Source: Takakia lepidozioides (taxonomy: Eukaryota; Streptophyta; Takakiopsida; Takakiales; Takakiaceae). Taken from it: a stretch of 64,000 bases of DNA. The DNA lies in contig CM060731.1 of the NCBI GenBank assembly GCA_030704615.1, positions 12,152,001-12,216,000 on the forward strand, given 5' to 3'. The position numbers were made by a program, and so were the translations under genes. Positions 34,774 through 46,310 of this stretch are shown here, in pieces. The notes under the pieces are model-generated. The model searched no databases and had not been told where the DNA came from. It was given only the letters and a program-made list of their open reading frames with translations. Each line of letters opens with the position of its first letter. Position 1 is the first letter of the stretch.

Positions 34774-34788
34774 CCCCCCCCCCCCCCC
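34774..34788. repeat. Poly-C tract (15 nt)
   Basis: An uninterrupted run of 15 C upstream of the TEX10-like gene. Runs of this length are prone to sequencing length error. Confidence 0.85.
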
Positions 34789-34872
34789 TCCGAGACCTAG
34801 GCTCTCTCTCTTCTGCGACCCGGCCCGGCCTATTACGGCCCGGCCCGCGCCCGCGGAAGGCCGTTTTACTAC

Positions 34873-34909
34873 GGCCCAGTACGTGAGTGCAACGGCCAAG
34901 CCCGGCCCA
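34873..34909 (-). promoter_or_regulatory. Paired GGCCCA (site II) motifs upstream of TEX10
   Basis: GGCCCA occurs at 34873-34878 and 34904-34909, i.e. TGGGCC on the gene strand, about 360-400 bp upstream of the ATG, inside a GC-rich stretch with several GGCCCG variants. TGGGCC/T elements bound by TCP factors are common in promoters of plant ribosomal and ribosome-biogenesis genes, which fits the gene's role. That regulatory reading is inference. Confidence 0.5.
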
Positions 34910-35428
34910 TAATTTCCTCTTTCTATTCACCCATCCCTGCCCGGCCTCACCCTGTCCCTCCAACGCCTATGTAACCTCCTCCCCTGTTTGTCTGTGTGTG
35001 TGCATGTGTGGGTAGGTACTTCACCCTGCCAAGAGCTTTCCGAAAGAAAAAGCAAATGTTATTCCAAATGCATTGATTGACACAATGATATCCTCCGTTC
35101 TGAGATGGGTTCGAAAGATTGTGCTGCCTCGCACGCAGCTTACCAATTGCAATCCAAAGCAGTGTGATGCAAATGTGGGTCTTCCCAAGATATAAAGGAG
35201 GTGTTTGACTGGCAGTAAAAGCTCCGGTTCGCCCTCACAATTCAAAGGCAAACATCACAAGCTGCTTGATGGCAAGTGTACTGGAGTTGGCAGTCAGCAG
35301 CTTTCACATTTGACCAACGCCAAGCCCAACCCCGAGTGTTCACGTGAAGGCGCATGCGTCCGAACACTCGGCTGAGAGACGGTTGAGCTGCCGCAGTCAA
35401 AGCGTCCTGCCCTGCCCATTGCTCCAAC

Positions 35429-36039
35429 CAGTGTTGGACTGGTATCAAGTCCAATTTATACCAGTCTGGTCCTGGTATATATTGTCTCTTAAACAATGAG
35501 ATACCAGATTAGAACTGGTACCAAACATAGTTTCAAATTGATCTACCAGTAATTGATGCATTACAGTTTCATGATGCAATGGTATCAGTATAAGTATGCT
35601 TAACGTGATACCAGCAAGTAGATATAATGAATCCTGGTATTGATGAGAAGGCAGCCACGTTCAAAATAGACACACATCACATGAATCTATATACAAGTAG
35701 AACGCAGCCATTCAAACTTATGTGTCCCAGTTTCAAGTGGTGCAGCAAAATAGAAGTTGATCTACCTCAAGCCCAAAACAGTGCCTTGAAACTACATTTA
35801 GCAACACCCTACAGACAACAGTTTCACACCAAGCAAGCGAGGAGGTTGGCTTGCAGGAAACTGGTATGAATACTGGTACCCTGAATGTAATACCAAACTA
35901 GTGTGGTATCTACGCATATCTTCCAAAGACTGTATGTGGGTACCCTGGTATGGGCATGGGTATTGCCCAACCATAGAATAAAATACCAATATTGATACCA
36001 GTATATATACCAGGCCTCAGACCATATACCAGTCCAACA
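35429..36039. mobile_element. Second non-autonomous hAT-type element, 611 bp
   Basis: The left end is CAGTGTTGGACTGGTA. The right end is TACCAGTCCAACA, lacking the last three bases (CTG) of a perfect inverted copy. An exact 8-bp direct repeat GCTCCAAC flanks it at 35421-35428 and 36040-36047. Both subterminal regions are crowded with CTGGTAT/ATACCAG units. No transposase frame is present. It shares the CAGTGTTGG start with the element at 4802-5604 but has a different subterminal motif. Confidence 0.88.
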
Positions 36040-36324
36040 GCTCCAACCCAACCCACCTCTCTCTCAGTTGAAGCAACAGACTTCCTTCTAACTCAGTGTC
36101 ACCGCACATATGCAACATGATCTATCTGTACGTATGCATGAATGCAATGGAACATTTTCTAGCTTGTGCGCACCCACCAAACTCATGAGGTTCTTACTTC
36201 TTACTACATTTTATTGGATGGAGCAGGCACGGCGTACAAGAGACATAGAGGGGACAGACAGCATCATGACAACGGCCTATTATCCTCTTTTGGTTGGCAT
36301 GTGCCGTTGAGCACACAATCGTTT

Positions 36325-36400
36325 CATCAATATATGAAGCGAGACGTTTGTTTTGTTTTGTTTTGGTTGCAGTGGGCCTCAACAGGCCCGTGTGTCTGAA
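36325..36400 (+). repeat. Dispersed repeat family, truncated copy F
   Basis: The segment TCAATATATGAAGCGAGACG followed by a GTTTTG run matches the middle of the family seen at the left end of the window (reverse complement at 160-205). The core and tail are missing. It shows the family is spread over at least 36 kb. Confidence 0.65.
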
Positions 36401-37559
36401 TTTCTCCGAATTAGGCAATTGACGGAGCCTACTTGCCCTAGGGCCATCTACACACTTTGGCGCATCGATTGAAGATGTAAACCAGTCATTGGTAAATCAA
36501 TCCTCGCTAGTAGCCCATGGCCTACCATCTATTTCCATTCAATTTAGCCTGGTTTTGGTTCGTTCACTGGCGAAAGTCTTAGATGATTCTTACGTGAGCG
36601 AGTGTAATTTCGGAACTCAAACCTGTATCATTGACCTTATTGAAGAACCAGAGGACGCACTTGCCGTAGATGTTGTAGATGTTGGCGGTAGTGAAGCCTT
36701 ACCTGCGTCAAACCCTCCTAGGCGCACTTGGCGGAGAAGTTGATAGATTGCTCATCCCCATGGAAGACCAGAATACCCACAACCAGAACCAGAACGCCCA
36801 GCAGATTGTCCAGACTGTCCAAATGGAGGAACAATAGACTGTCCAGATGTCGGGGCAGCAGACTGTCCAGAGCATGGACAGACTGACGGCCAACATGTCG
36901 TGCACACATAGTCTGGCAGAGTACCTCCGCCTACAGCACTCCCGGACTTGGGTGTTCAACTAGGGGAGCAGTCTGCCCATGTGCTTATTTCCAATGAGGC
37001 GGTGAAGGTTGTGCCTGCCCTCATTCGCGTCTGTTCTTTCATTTTTTTGCAACTTCACTGTTTCACTGAATTGACAGTTGTCTGGTGTCCCAACAGGGTA
37101 TTGGAGGCAACGAGCTCGGGACTCCCTTCCCCTCCCAGGGCATTCCACATCCCGGCCATGTTGCAAATGTTGGTTCCACAACCAGAAGAGGTCTAATACT
37201 GACCACGCCGCCAGATGCACGGATCAGTTCAACGCATGCGACCCGTGATGCTGCCAAGACAGGTCCTTCAAGTGTGAACAAACCTGCAAACATTGTTGTG
37301 TTGCGAAGCAGGACCGCATCACTTCGTCAGTTTGGTGAATCCAACCCAGACACATTAGTTGGACAATCCCAAAGTACAGGGAAAGCAAAAAAACAGACTG
37401 TCATAGAGTAGACTTAGGAAGTTGGGGAGGGTCCTGTTGTGAAGAAACCTGCGAAGAAAAGTGGTAAGTCCCAGATGTTCATGAACAAGGACCGGAAATT
37501 GGCATTAGAGACGGACAAAGAAGTGGCTCTTCTGCGATAGATGCACAAGTAAGTATTGT

Positions 37560-37690
37560 GGTTCTGCTGAGTCGTTGGAGTCTGTAGCAGAGTCCGCTAC
37601 TGTCTGCTCAGTCTGTCTGGAACAGTCTGTTGCTCAGTCTTCTTCTCTGCTTTGTCAGTCTGCTCACTCGTGTGGCTCTGTTGCGTCGTT
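37560..37690. repeat. CAGTCTG/CAGACTG motif cluster
   Basis: Dense repeats of GTCTGCTCAGTCTG-type motifs. Related clusters occur at 36800-36880 (CAGACTGTCCAG), 39130-39380 (GGACTGT, GCGGACTG, GTGGACT) and 39825-39960 (GCGGACTGG, GGCAGACTGG). Such arrays often mark transposon subterminal regions where transposase binds. Confidence 0.55.
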
Positions 37691-37697
37691 TCACACG

Positions 37698-37898
37698 CTA
37701 GCCATATCCTGCGATTAGCGTGTTCCATGAGACAACATTACGTTCAGCCATGTTGTCAAACTCTCCTTTCACAACTTTGATGCTGTCACATTTGGCATAC
37801 ATGTCCACCAGGGTATTGTTCGCAATGACATCTGGTTCAATTCCAGCTTTGGTGTTCGACGAGTGGTTGAACCCACTCAGTTTTGGGTTAGTGTCCAT
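37698..37898 (-). pseudogene. PPR gene fragment inside the MULE-like region
   Basis: The minus strand encodes a short piece of PLS-type PPR protein: AGIEPDVIANNTLVDMYAKC, then VVKGEFDNMAERNVVSW and NTLIAGYG. It covers about one S motif and the start of a P motif, in the same style as the PPR genes at 46-59 kb. It is antisense to the transposase and sits between its exon-like frames, which suggests capture by the transposon (Pack-MULE style) or insertion of the transposon into a PPR gene. Confidence 0.7.
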
Positions 37899-38068
37899 AC
37901 TAAAGTGGAACCCGACATGCGAAAAGAACCCAGAGGCAACACATTCCTGAATAGTACCGTGTGTGCACCATCCTCACAATCCTTTTGTACAATCATTGCA
38001 TGTGTGTTGCCATTTTTGTTTCCCACCTACTGTGATTTCATGCTTGCAGAAGTGGATGGATACCGATT

Positions 38069-38860
38069 TTGAATTTTATGTCCAGGTATCAATGCTGCAA
38101 CGGTCCGGATGACAAACGCACCAATAATGCAATAGTGGAGGATCCAAAACTGAAGCGAGGAGGACCTCTTGTGGGTGCTGGAACATCTCACCCTCATAAA
38201 GGCCCAAGGAGAAAGAAGTCGGAGTATGGAGAGTCTTACAAGCGTGGTTGCCAATGTTGTTTCAAGGTCCAGCAAAGTTACCTCGTCATCGACATATGTG
38301 TCCTCACGTACTACAGCAACATGGAGCATACAGATGCCAAAGGGAAAGCCTTGCATGGGAAGTCGGCTGAGTTCAGGAACACCCGCCACGCCTATGCACC
38401 ACACATTAATGAGGAATTGAAAGCCTGGGTCGTCGAATGTTTGTGCCAAGGCCTGTTTGTCGTCCAAATCATGATGGAACATAAAGAGTATGTCATGAAC
38501 AACACTGGGTTGGGAGATGCATGGACACGAGATGATTTTATGTTGGAGCAAGATGTCCGCAACCTAGCCAAGAAGTGGGTGTGGTTAACCTTCAACAAAC
38601 ACGCCGATGATGCGGAGAGTGTGCGCATGTGGAAAGACCAGAATCCGAAATCGGTCTTCTTATATCAAGAAGAGAATTTGGCGCCAACATACAAGCATTT
38701 TGATGGTGATTTGACTTTTACAATTGGCATTCAGACTCATTGGCAAAGACGACAAATGCTGGAATTAGGACATGTCTGTATCGTTGCATGCGATGCAACC
38801 TTTGGGACAAATCATGACAATGTATTATTCATTCGATTGCATAGACTTGTGGGAGCATGA
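38069..38860 (+). pseudogene. MULE-type transposase, N-terminal half, truncated
   Basis: The frame reads SYKRGCQCCFKVQQSYL (a Cys-containing N-terminal DNA-binding-like block), ELKAWVVECLCQGLFVVQIM and DDFMLEQDVRNLAKKW. It then reaches LGHVCIVACDATFGTN, whose aspartate fits the first catalytic Asp of the MULE DDE domain in the usual D-x-T-F-x-T-N context. After that the frame loses family character and stops at 38858-38860, so the second Asp, the Glu and any SWIM zinc finger are absent. The product cannot transpose. The nominal start is not an ATG; the first in-frame ATG is at 38078. Confidence 0.7.
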
Positions 38861-39824
38861 TAGCATAGTACCATACAGCATTGGCGTAGAAATTGTGTGT
38901 GCCATCGCTGATCCTCTCTGTATGTTTTCATGTGTACTTTGCGAAAGACTGAGTCTTGTCGTGCACAACTTGCCAGACTTTGCGTGCTCTGACCATTTGT
39001 CATTGTCCATTCGAACAGTTCCCACTGTACACGTTTGCCCAAGCCTTACGGACATGCCAAAGGCACAGGAATATGAGTACTCCGTCAAAAATAATTCTGC
39101 ACAACACACATATGTACATTAGACTCTTGAGAGGGGACTGCATCAGTGGACTGTGCTAGCAGATTGGGACAACGGACAGACAGAATGGAGTGCCCTACTG
39201 GACAGTACAATGCAATAACCTTCACTCGACGACTAACCAGTAGGACTAACTAGGAGCACTGTCGAGTGTACTTTCCTGGCGGACTGTACTAGCGGACTGC
39301 AGCAGTGGACTAACGTTCTGCATTGTCCAGTGGATTGACCCAGTGGACTTCAACAATGGACCGGCGTTGCGGGACAGCAAACTTACCAAATTGCGTTTAT
39401 TTCTGCCTCGTCTACCAAACTCTCCTCTCCAAGGATAAAATCATCAACTCTATCCCAAGTATGTAGACCTTCCGAACATTCAATCGCACACCCATATACC
39501 CATATTGCGTGTCACTCTTCCAATGGAGGTCCTTCCTATTGAAGGGTCTTGGTTTTGGTGTTTGCAAACATTATCGAAGAGGCCGTATTAGCGGGCTTTC
39601 CGTTTCCAGTATGTCATGGCCTTCTGCTTGCCCATATACAGTACAAATGACACGCTTCAAAACCTGCAAGAAACGCGCCGCAGTACCCTGGACACGATTG
39701 ACAACGTGCAAGGAGCAATAGTGCGCACGTTCGCGGCTGCTGGCAAGTGCCAGGCGGCAGGGATAAGGTTTGAATTCATGCCCTAAAATTGGAGGGCTCA
39801 GATGGGATTTAGGCACGGATGGTC

Positions 39825-39960
39825 CAGATCCGGCCTCATCAGCGGACTGGAAGTTGGGGGACAGGTGCAGCGGATTGGCCGGCAGACTGGCGGACGGGCA
39901 GACTGGAGGGAAGCGGACTCATGGGCAGCGGACTGGCGGGCAAACTGGCAGAGTGGACGT
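39825..39960. repeat. GCGGACTGG/GGCAGACTGG array, GC-rich
   Basis: About eight imperfect copies of a CGGACTGG-like motif in 135 bp, followed by a very GC-rich segment to about 40080. It belongs to the same motif class as the clusters in the MULE-like region and may be the far subterminal array of that element. Confidence 0.5.
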
Positions 39961-40673
39961 GAGGGGGGGCGCGGGCGGAGCTTTAGCGGGGCGGGGTGAG
40001 CGGGCATGGCTGGGCGACCGCGTAGAAGGGGGGAGAGCGGGCGTCCGTGTGCGGGGCCCACCGCTCAGCTCGCGCGTGCGCCATAACAACGCTAATATTG
40101 TAAAATGAGAGGCGTAGGAGTACACTCTAATTTATTTAAGAGGCTATTGTGGTTCCATTTCCTTGATGGTGGATGGATTGGTGGTTGATGGAATATGATT
40201 ACTTCCCTTAGGGTCCTTGACACAAATATCTCCCCTGAGATGTAGTGCATTTCTATGTTCATGATGTAGTGCTCTAGAAAGCCCTCACACGGGCATCAAT
40301 CTGCTGTGTGCAAGGAGCCCAACAGGACCAGGGTGTTAGAATGAGCTGATAAGAGGTAAGAAAGCATGAAGAAATTTGGTAATTGGTGAAGTAAACTTCC
40401 CACGTTGATTGAATTAGAATGTGATCCACCTACTGATAGTGTGCCCAATACAGTGCAGTATTTCCACATCCTTAAAGAGAAATTCAAGTCCAGATTATGC
40501 TTCTATGAAATGGCACTACAACTTAGAATAGTGTACCAACAGTTTATCAATTTATCTATATGGGGTAATCAGCTTAACCTTGAGACCTCCAAAGAGGTCC
40601 ATGGCTAGCACACGTCCCTGTCTCAACTGGACAACACTCTTGCATGAGCCAGTTGATCTTACATGAATGACTT
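39961..40673. other. GC-rich then AT-rich stretch without a gene
   Basis: The first 120 bp are extremely GC-rich. The rest is ordinary non-coding sequence forming the 3' flank of the Nudix gene. No protein family was recognised in the reading frame at 40405-40608. Confidence 0.35.
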
Positions 40674-43600
40674 CTAAAGACTACCAGCAAGGTCCACTAT
40701 GTTGTAGTAGAAATAGGATGGCGCTCTATTAGAGCGTCCATGCATATTTTGGGGCTTGAAGCCTCTGTAGCGCCCTTCCGCACATGCAATGCAAACCTCC
40801 ACCATTTTTTTCCACACAGTCATTTCCTGGAAAATTGCCTGTGCCTTGAAATCTGACAGAGGGATCCACTGACCACATCCATAGCACAAGGAACAATAAT
40901 TTGTAAGCTGCATAGGTGATGGAAGGATGTGAACAAAAGCATGGATACAGAAATGTTAAAGTGTTGACTTCTGGAGGAAGTCTACAAAAAGCAAGTCTCT
41001 ATCAAACCCATTCCCTCTGAGAACACTGTTTGACAGGCATCCAACCCCATGCCTCTTCCCCTCTTGCAACCTTTCTTATCCTCCTCTCCCATAAACTGGA
41101 AAACAAACATCAACCTTGATGCTGGCACATGACAAAAGATGATTTCCAATGAACACTAGAGATACCTGGGCAGCTGCAATTTCTGAGTCTTGCTTGACAA
41201 TTTGTGATGAAAGGGGGCGGAGTATACATAAAAAAAATAGATCCGACTTTTCAAATGCTAAAAGATGCCCTTGCCTGCATTTATAGTGGCCCAAGAAGTA
41301 TTAGTTCAAGACGTGCTGACAGGATAGCGAAAGAATGACTAATGTGCAATTAAATGATAGGGTGCACACCTGAATCCTACCAACTCGACAAAATCCGCAT
41401 CAATCTGCAATCCCCTTGCACGATTCAATCAGGGCCAATGTTAAAAAACCATCCATTCCTGATAATCTCTTTCCGATCCCTGGTCAGATCTTTCAAATCC
41501 ACCAATGCTACCAATGTTTCTAATATCTCTATCTCCACTTGGAAAAAATCAAACAACACCAAGAGAAGGAGGAAACAACAACTTTATGCCAGATATTGCA
41601 GTCAATGCCTAACCAAACTTGAAAATAGTGTATAATTTTCCAGAAAACACAATTGGTCCTGGTTTGATCTGCCGCTTCAAACATAATGACTAAAGAACGA
41701 CACCAGAGGAAGAGGGGGATGACAGTGGACAGGGGAAGAGAGAATAGTCACATACTCCTGTTTCTTCCTTCACCTCTCTGATAGCTCCCTCAAAGATATC
41801 CTCTCCCTGCATGTGAAAGTGGCAGGTTACCACTCGATTACTATTGGCATTCCCAGAATTGAATGTTGTTCTAAGCTGCTACTTTCCAGAACAAATGATG
41901 GAACATGTTGTGCACATTTTTTAAGCGGTAAAACTGCTCTCACCACTGTGAGGCCATGATGCTGGTGATTGTCGATTGTTGAGAAGCCTCAGGACTCACC
42001 TTCCTTATAAATGGTAAGAAGTTGAGAAATGCAGTTTGGTAGCCCACAATGGTCCCCCCACACTGATGTCTAATTGAAAATACCAAGTTACGCATGATTG
42101 TTGACATTGCAGAAACATGTGTTCCACATCCGAAGTACAACCACACCTTAGGGAAGCAATTGACAAACCTGGTTAAGCAGACCTGTAGGCAGCTTCCATA
42201 TTTCCAATCCCTTCAAAGGGCCATTCCTTTCTTGTACTGCCAATACCTGCCCAAAAATCTTACAACTGTTCCTCATAAACTTTCTCTTCTCACCCCCCCA
42301 CCACCCTGTGCCCCATGCAATCCCTTGTTCCCACCCTCAAATTCCCTCCTGCTTCCTTTGCCCATAATCTCCTAAGAAAAACCTTGTATTGTTGTATGAT
42401 CCATCTCCAAGTGAAATGCAATATGTAGATTGACACATCACATCACTCAGACTCGTCATAAATCCATTTATCCATCAGTTTATATGAAATATATGCAATC
42501 AGTTAGGTAACATCCAGAAGTTTCATCTCAACAAATTGACTAAACCAGATAGTCAACAAGATACTAACGATACCTCCTCTTTGTCATTGAGAATAAATGC
42601 ACCAACCCCAACTTGATGCGACGCATTTGCTGGAAGAGTGCAAGGTGTCTGTGGAAGCCAGCAGATGAGCATCACGTATGTGGGCTCTGCGTGGTGATAT
42701 CTGAAGCCTGCCTGCCATGCAATTCCATTGGTTACCGGATAGAGACTCTTTACAAAGATGCCACCTGGTTGATACAAATCTGAGAGAGATACTTAGAAGA
42801 GCTAAGATAGCACATATGACAAGAAGGTTTGCTACAGTTCTATACATTGTTATGAACCAAGATTTTGACCGAATTTGATCATAGTCGTCACGCTGTCATT
42901 CCCATCCCTGTCATCCCACTTACTGCCTTGAGAACCTATGTGTTACTTTCGTGTCCAAGCAACTGGGTCAGCCACTGACGCAATTGATAATGCCAAAACC
43001 AATGGTCGGGAAGGTGTGGTAGGGAAGTAAGCATGTTCTGATGGAGGATCCCACTAAGGTGCAGGGGACACAGCAATCTGCTTGGGGCCTTGCAAAGTGA
43101 CTATGAGAGGGGATAGAAAAGTTGGACGAGGCTGAGGGTTTCTTATGCAGGAACAGGAAGAGGGCCGTGGAGTTGTGGAGATGAGGCAAGAACAGCAGTC
43201 ATGGAGACAGAGGCACTGATCAAACACATGCAAAGACAGGTGATTAACCTGTAATAGGAGCCGGAGGCATTGATAACTGACGCCCAGAAGAAAGGAGAAG
43301 GTTCCCATTCAGTGCAAAGCTGAGAGAGGCTGAGGAATAGGTTGGGATTCTTCCTGCAACCTCTCTCGGTTGGGCATGTAGTCACTGTGAATGAGACAAA
43401 CATTAGGGGTCAAGGTGGTGATACATCTCTACTCTTAAGAAATCCAGGACTAGAAAGTGGCAGTTACTCAAGTAATATGCACTCGATGCAACGTTCTCAC
43501 CTCAATTGCAGGAGGCACGAAATTGGACTTTTTGGTCAGCAATTTCAGCCAAACTCCTTTGCGGTTCTGCCCAATCCCAAATGTAATGCAAGTTCAGCCA

Positions 43601-44305
43601 ACCATGAAATGTGGCCCTCATGCCTTTCCTTCCTTCCAACTGATACATGACAGATATGACACTGATTGCTAACCCACGTCATCACAAACTTAAAATGTGA
43701 GGGTTCAATCATCCTGAACGTACTCAAAACACATAGTCTTTCAAAAGCTTACATCACTGTAGACTGCATCTCAAAAACTAGTACGACATCCCACCGAACT
43801 TATTCCCACATTATATTTTCCAAGTCAAAAGAAGACCGGAGCAAATAATACATATCCATTAAGGTCCACATTAGCCAGGAATCCCAGAAAGATTAAGCTT
43901 TCTCTGAATACATTCCAGTCGCCAACACTTCCTCAGGAAAGCTCCAATGGCTATTTGAGCATTTACTGCCATTCAAAAACTCCGAGCATGATTTTATGTA
44001 CTTTTCTTCCTAGCACTAGAGATCCAGCATTGAGAGAGGGGCGCACATACCTGAGATCTCCAATGAGCAAGGGATGCCCTCAAAGAGTCCACAAAGGTGG
44101 AAACATCCGATGGCAAGCTGCTGGGGTCCACAATGACCCCTTCATACTTGTCCAGATTTGCTTTCAATAGGACTGAATCAACAGCTCCAATGTCTGTTGA
44201 AATAGCTCCTTTGAGCATGTGGGATGTTCCCTGGGCTTGATCTGCTAGACTTTCGTCCTCTGGTGGAAGAGGTGCCACACCGAGTGATGCATTTTGTAGG
44301 GACAT
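40674..44305 (-). CDS. Nudix hydrolase, plant NUDT8/NUDT10-like
   Basis: Eight exons, high to low: 44305-44051, 43566-43501, 42711-42574, 42246-42169, 41806-41756, 41404-41370, 41274-41166, 40868-40674, encoding 308 residues. The pre-Nudix domain of the family is present: LDKYEGVIVDPSSLP, SLRASLAHWRSQ, RKGVWLKL, AGFRYHHAEPTYVML and LPANASHQVGVGAF. The Nudix box assembled across exons 3-5 starts at GLLNQGEDIFEG, continues AIREVKEETG and ends with I. It fits GX5EX7REUXEEXGU exactly, so all catalytic glutamates are kept. Then come FEKSDLFFLCILRPLS, KQDSEIAAAQWIPL and a C-terminal APSYFYYN. Plant members hydrolyse ADP-ribose, NADH or CoA derivatives; the substrate here cannot be told. No plastid or mitochondrial transit peptide is obvious at this start, so an upstream exon may be missing. 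The shortest exon is 35 bp. Confidence 0.92.
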
Positions 44306-45110
44306 CCTTGGCCCTTCCAGATACCTCTGAGAGTTGAATGTTGGGAGACCAAGTGTGCTCGCTACAACCAGAAAGGAAACTGACAGCTCATAAGAACAAA
44401 CATCTCCAATTTGTCAGACTTACGATGGGGTGGTCTCTAGGGGCAACCATAATAAAATCTGACAGCATGACTCCCACCCACCAGTCCCCTGTTACTGTTG
44501 CCAAGAAACATCCACTGAATCAATTAAGAATGTGGTCAATACTGCTACACCTTCCTACAAGATCAACTTTCACTTGATATTATGGACGCTGATTTGAAGG
44601 TAGGCTTGCACGTATCTTGGGATGTACACGTATCCCCACAAGTGATTGAAGATATGAGAGATTAAACTCACATGTGCACTGCTCTGGTGGAGCTCACGTC
44701 AGAGTTACGGATCATAATCACTGCAATTGAATTCAGAGCTAGAGTTACCCATTTGCAGCTGATTGGCTAACCGAACTGCCCGTGAGGACACAGTCATTCA
44801 CCTCGAATCCTCAACTTAGACCGATAAGGAGGGCACCCAACATCACACACCTCTACTCAGTCACAACATCTAGGAAGACAGAAGTCAAGCACACCTGGCG
44901 TTGCAGCCAGAAGCCGAAGAGGAGGAGGACCAGACGCAGCTACACCATGCGAGAGGCCCAAACGATGGCCTAGCAGCTGCAGGGGAGACTTGCATGCACA
45001 CATAGGTACCCAGAAAGCATAGGAGAATTCACTGTGCTCTTTCTATAGACTTTGCGCTTTTAAGATTCCTGTTTTGAGATTAATAGATTGGACTTGCCAA
45101 AGTAGTCTAA
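44306..45110. other. Upstream flank of the Nudix gene
   Basis: No reading frame with recognisable protein features. It presumably holds the Nudix promoter and 5' leader, and possibly an undetected first exon. Confidence 0.35.
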
Positions 45111-45761
45111 GGCCCGTTTCAGACTGGCGACCGGACAAAACGCCTTGAAAAAGTGTTGGTCCACCCCTTCGTCCCCTTCAGAGATGCCATGTCATCACTA
45201 ATCACCGACAAACTGTTCATAACCACCGTTTTCAGACTACGTAGCGGACAAGATGACAGAGAGTGAACAAAAACAGCCCCCCTCGCCACTGCACTTGAAG
45301 TTTCAATAATCCCTCCATTTCCTGGTGCTCTCATCAGTTTAAGAGATGCAATTCTCGTCTACACAGACAGAACACCTTACACAGTTAGGTAGAGAGGCTT
45401 TGAAACACGCTCTTCTTGCAACATTGGCTCTTCAGATTTCTCTCTTCTTTGTGTTGGAACGAAGGTATTAGAACCCTACCGTCCATCACCAGAGGAACAC
45501 TAAAACTTGACTGGCTTAAGAGGGCCTTAAGAAAATATCGTTGTTTTGGGGTTCCTTTCCAATTTGGTCTTCGGATTCCACAGTTGCACACAGTGAAGCA
45601 ACCGCCATACTTCCCAAATCTTGCTTGCCTTGTCCGCTGAGTTGTGAGTGTGTTGGGTGATGACTCGGCATTCTTGTCCAGTGGACAAAACTGTGTGTGG
45701 AAACGTGTAGCGCACCAAATTCAACCATAACTTTTGTCCGGTCGCTAGTCTGAAACTGGTC
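45111..45761. mobile_element. PIF/Harbinger-type non-autonomous element (Tourist-like), 651 bp
   Basis: The left end begins GGCCCGTTTCAGACTGGC; the right end, read inward on the other strand, begins GACCAGTTTCAGACTAGC. The 30-bp inverted repeats differ at three positions. TAA flanks both sides (45108-45110 and 45762-45764), the 3-bp duplication expected of PIF/Harbinger. No transposase or Myb-like frame is present, so it is non-autonomous. The inward repeats both continue into GACCGGACAAAA. Confidence 0.82.
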
Positions 45762-45999
45762 TAATCACAGAATGGGTAATCAGAGTTTGGGGTTCTCTTC
45801 CACCAACAGCTACTTAGAAGGGGCCTAAGATTACCACAACCATATTGAAAGGTAATGCGTCATATCCCCTCGGATCTGAACTTTTAGCTGACCATGCTGT
45901 TGCTGATCGACAATCACAATTTTTCGTTGGACTAGTGAACTACGATGTGTGAATGACGCCAACTCTGAGGATTGCCGAAGCTGCCATTTTTGTGCCTCA

Positions 46000-46310
46000 A
46001 TGGCAAGTTTTAGTGCAGCCATGTTACTCCAGTCCCAGAATTTGTGTTCGGGATCTTTGTACTTTGAAACGACAAACGATTCTTCAAATGGTGAGATTCA
46101 GTCGAATATGAAGTGCTCCAACAGCTTACGTTTTCGTCATATTCTCTTGCAGCCCAAGAAATGAGCGTAGAAGGACTTCGGTGGTGGAAGTTCATGTCAG
46201 ACGGTGGGACGAAGGCTTTGATAAGGTGATCCAACCTGTGTTAACCGTGCTATCATTCTTAGGTCTCGAGGATTACAGGTTTCTGGCTCCGAAACTATCC
46301 TCGTGATATC
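46000..46310 (+). other. Exon-like block preceding the PPR gene
   Basis: From an ATG at 46000 a frame reads MASFSAAMLLQSQNLCSG and ends at a phase-1 donor after 46090. An exon at 46153-46225 continues AQEMSVEGLRWWKFMSDGG to a phase-2 donor, and 46263 onward continues SRGLQVSGSETILVISSW. The second exon has a counterpart before the PPR pseudogene (56703-56773: QAMSIDCVWHEFLSQGWDN) with the same intron phase at its start. It could be the 5' part of the PPR transcript or a separate small gene. The family is not recognised. Confidence 0.4.

Larger units (their letters stand above)
36762..39380 (+). mobile_element. Decayed MULE-like DNA transposon region
   Basis: This region contains a short Gln/Asn-rich frame at 36762-36836 (MEDQNTHNQNQNAQQ). 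An exon-like open frame follows at 37097-37408, after an acceptor CCCAACAG, and then the transposase frame at 38069-38860. CAGACTGTCC/CAGTCTG-like motifs flank and pervade it (36800-36880, 37560-37690, 39130-39380). Terminal inverted repeats and a 9-bp target duplication could not be found, so the limits are approximate. Confidence 0.55.

Noticed and set aside
34667-34963. Open frames on both strands upstream of TEX10
   Set aside because: They run through a poly-C tract and GC-rich promoter-like sequence and have no ATG-anchored or spliced continuation.
39770-40108. Plus-strand frame of 112 codons rich in Gly/Arg
   Set aside because: Its apparent repeats come from the GCGGACTGG motif array and extreme GC content, not from a protein family.
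45119-45728. Open frames inside the PIF/Harbinger-type element
   Set aside because: Too short for a transposase or Myb-like protein and without motif similarity.
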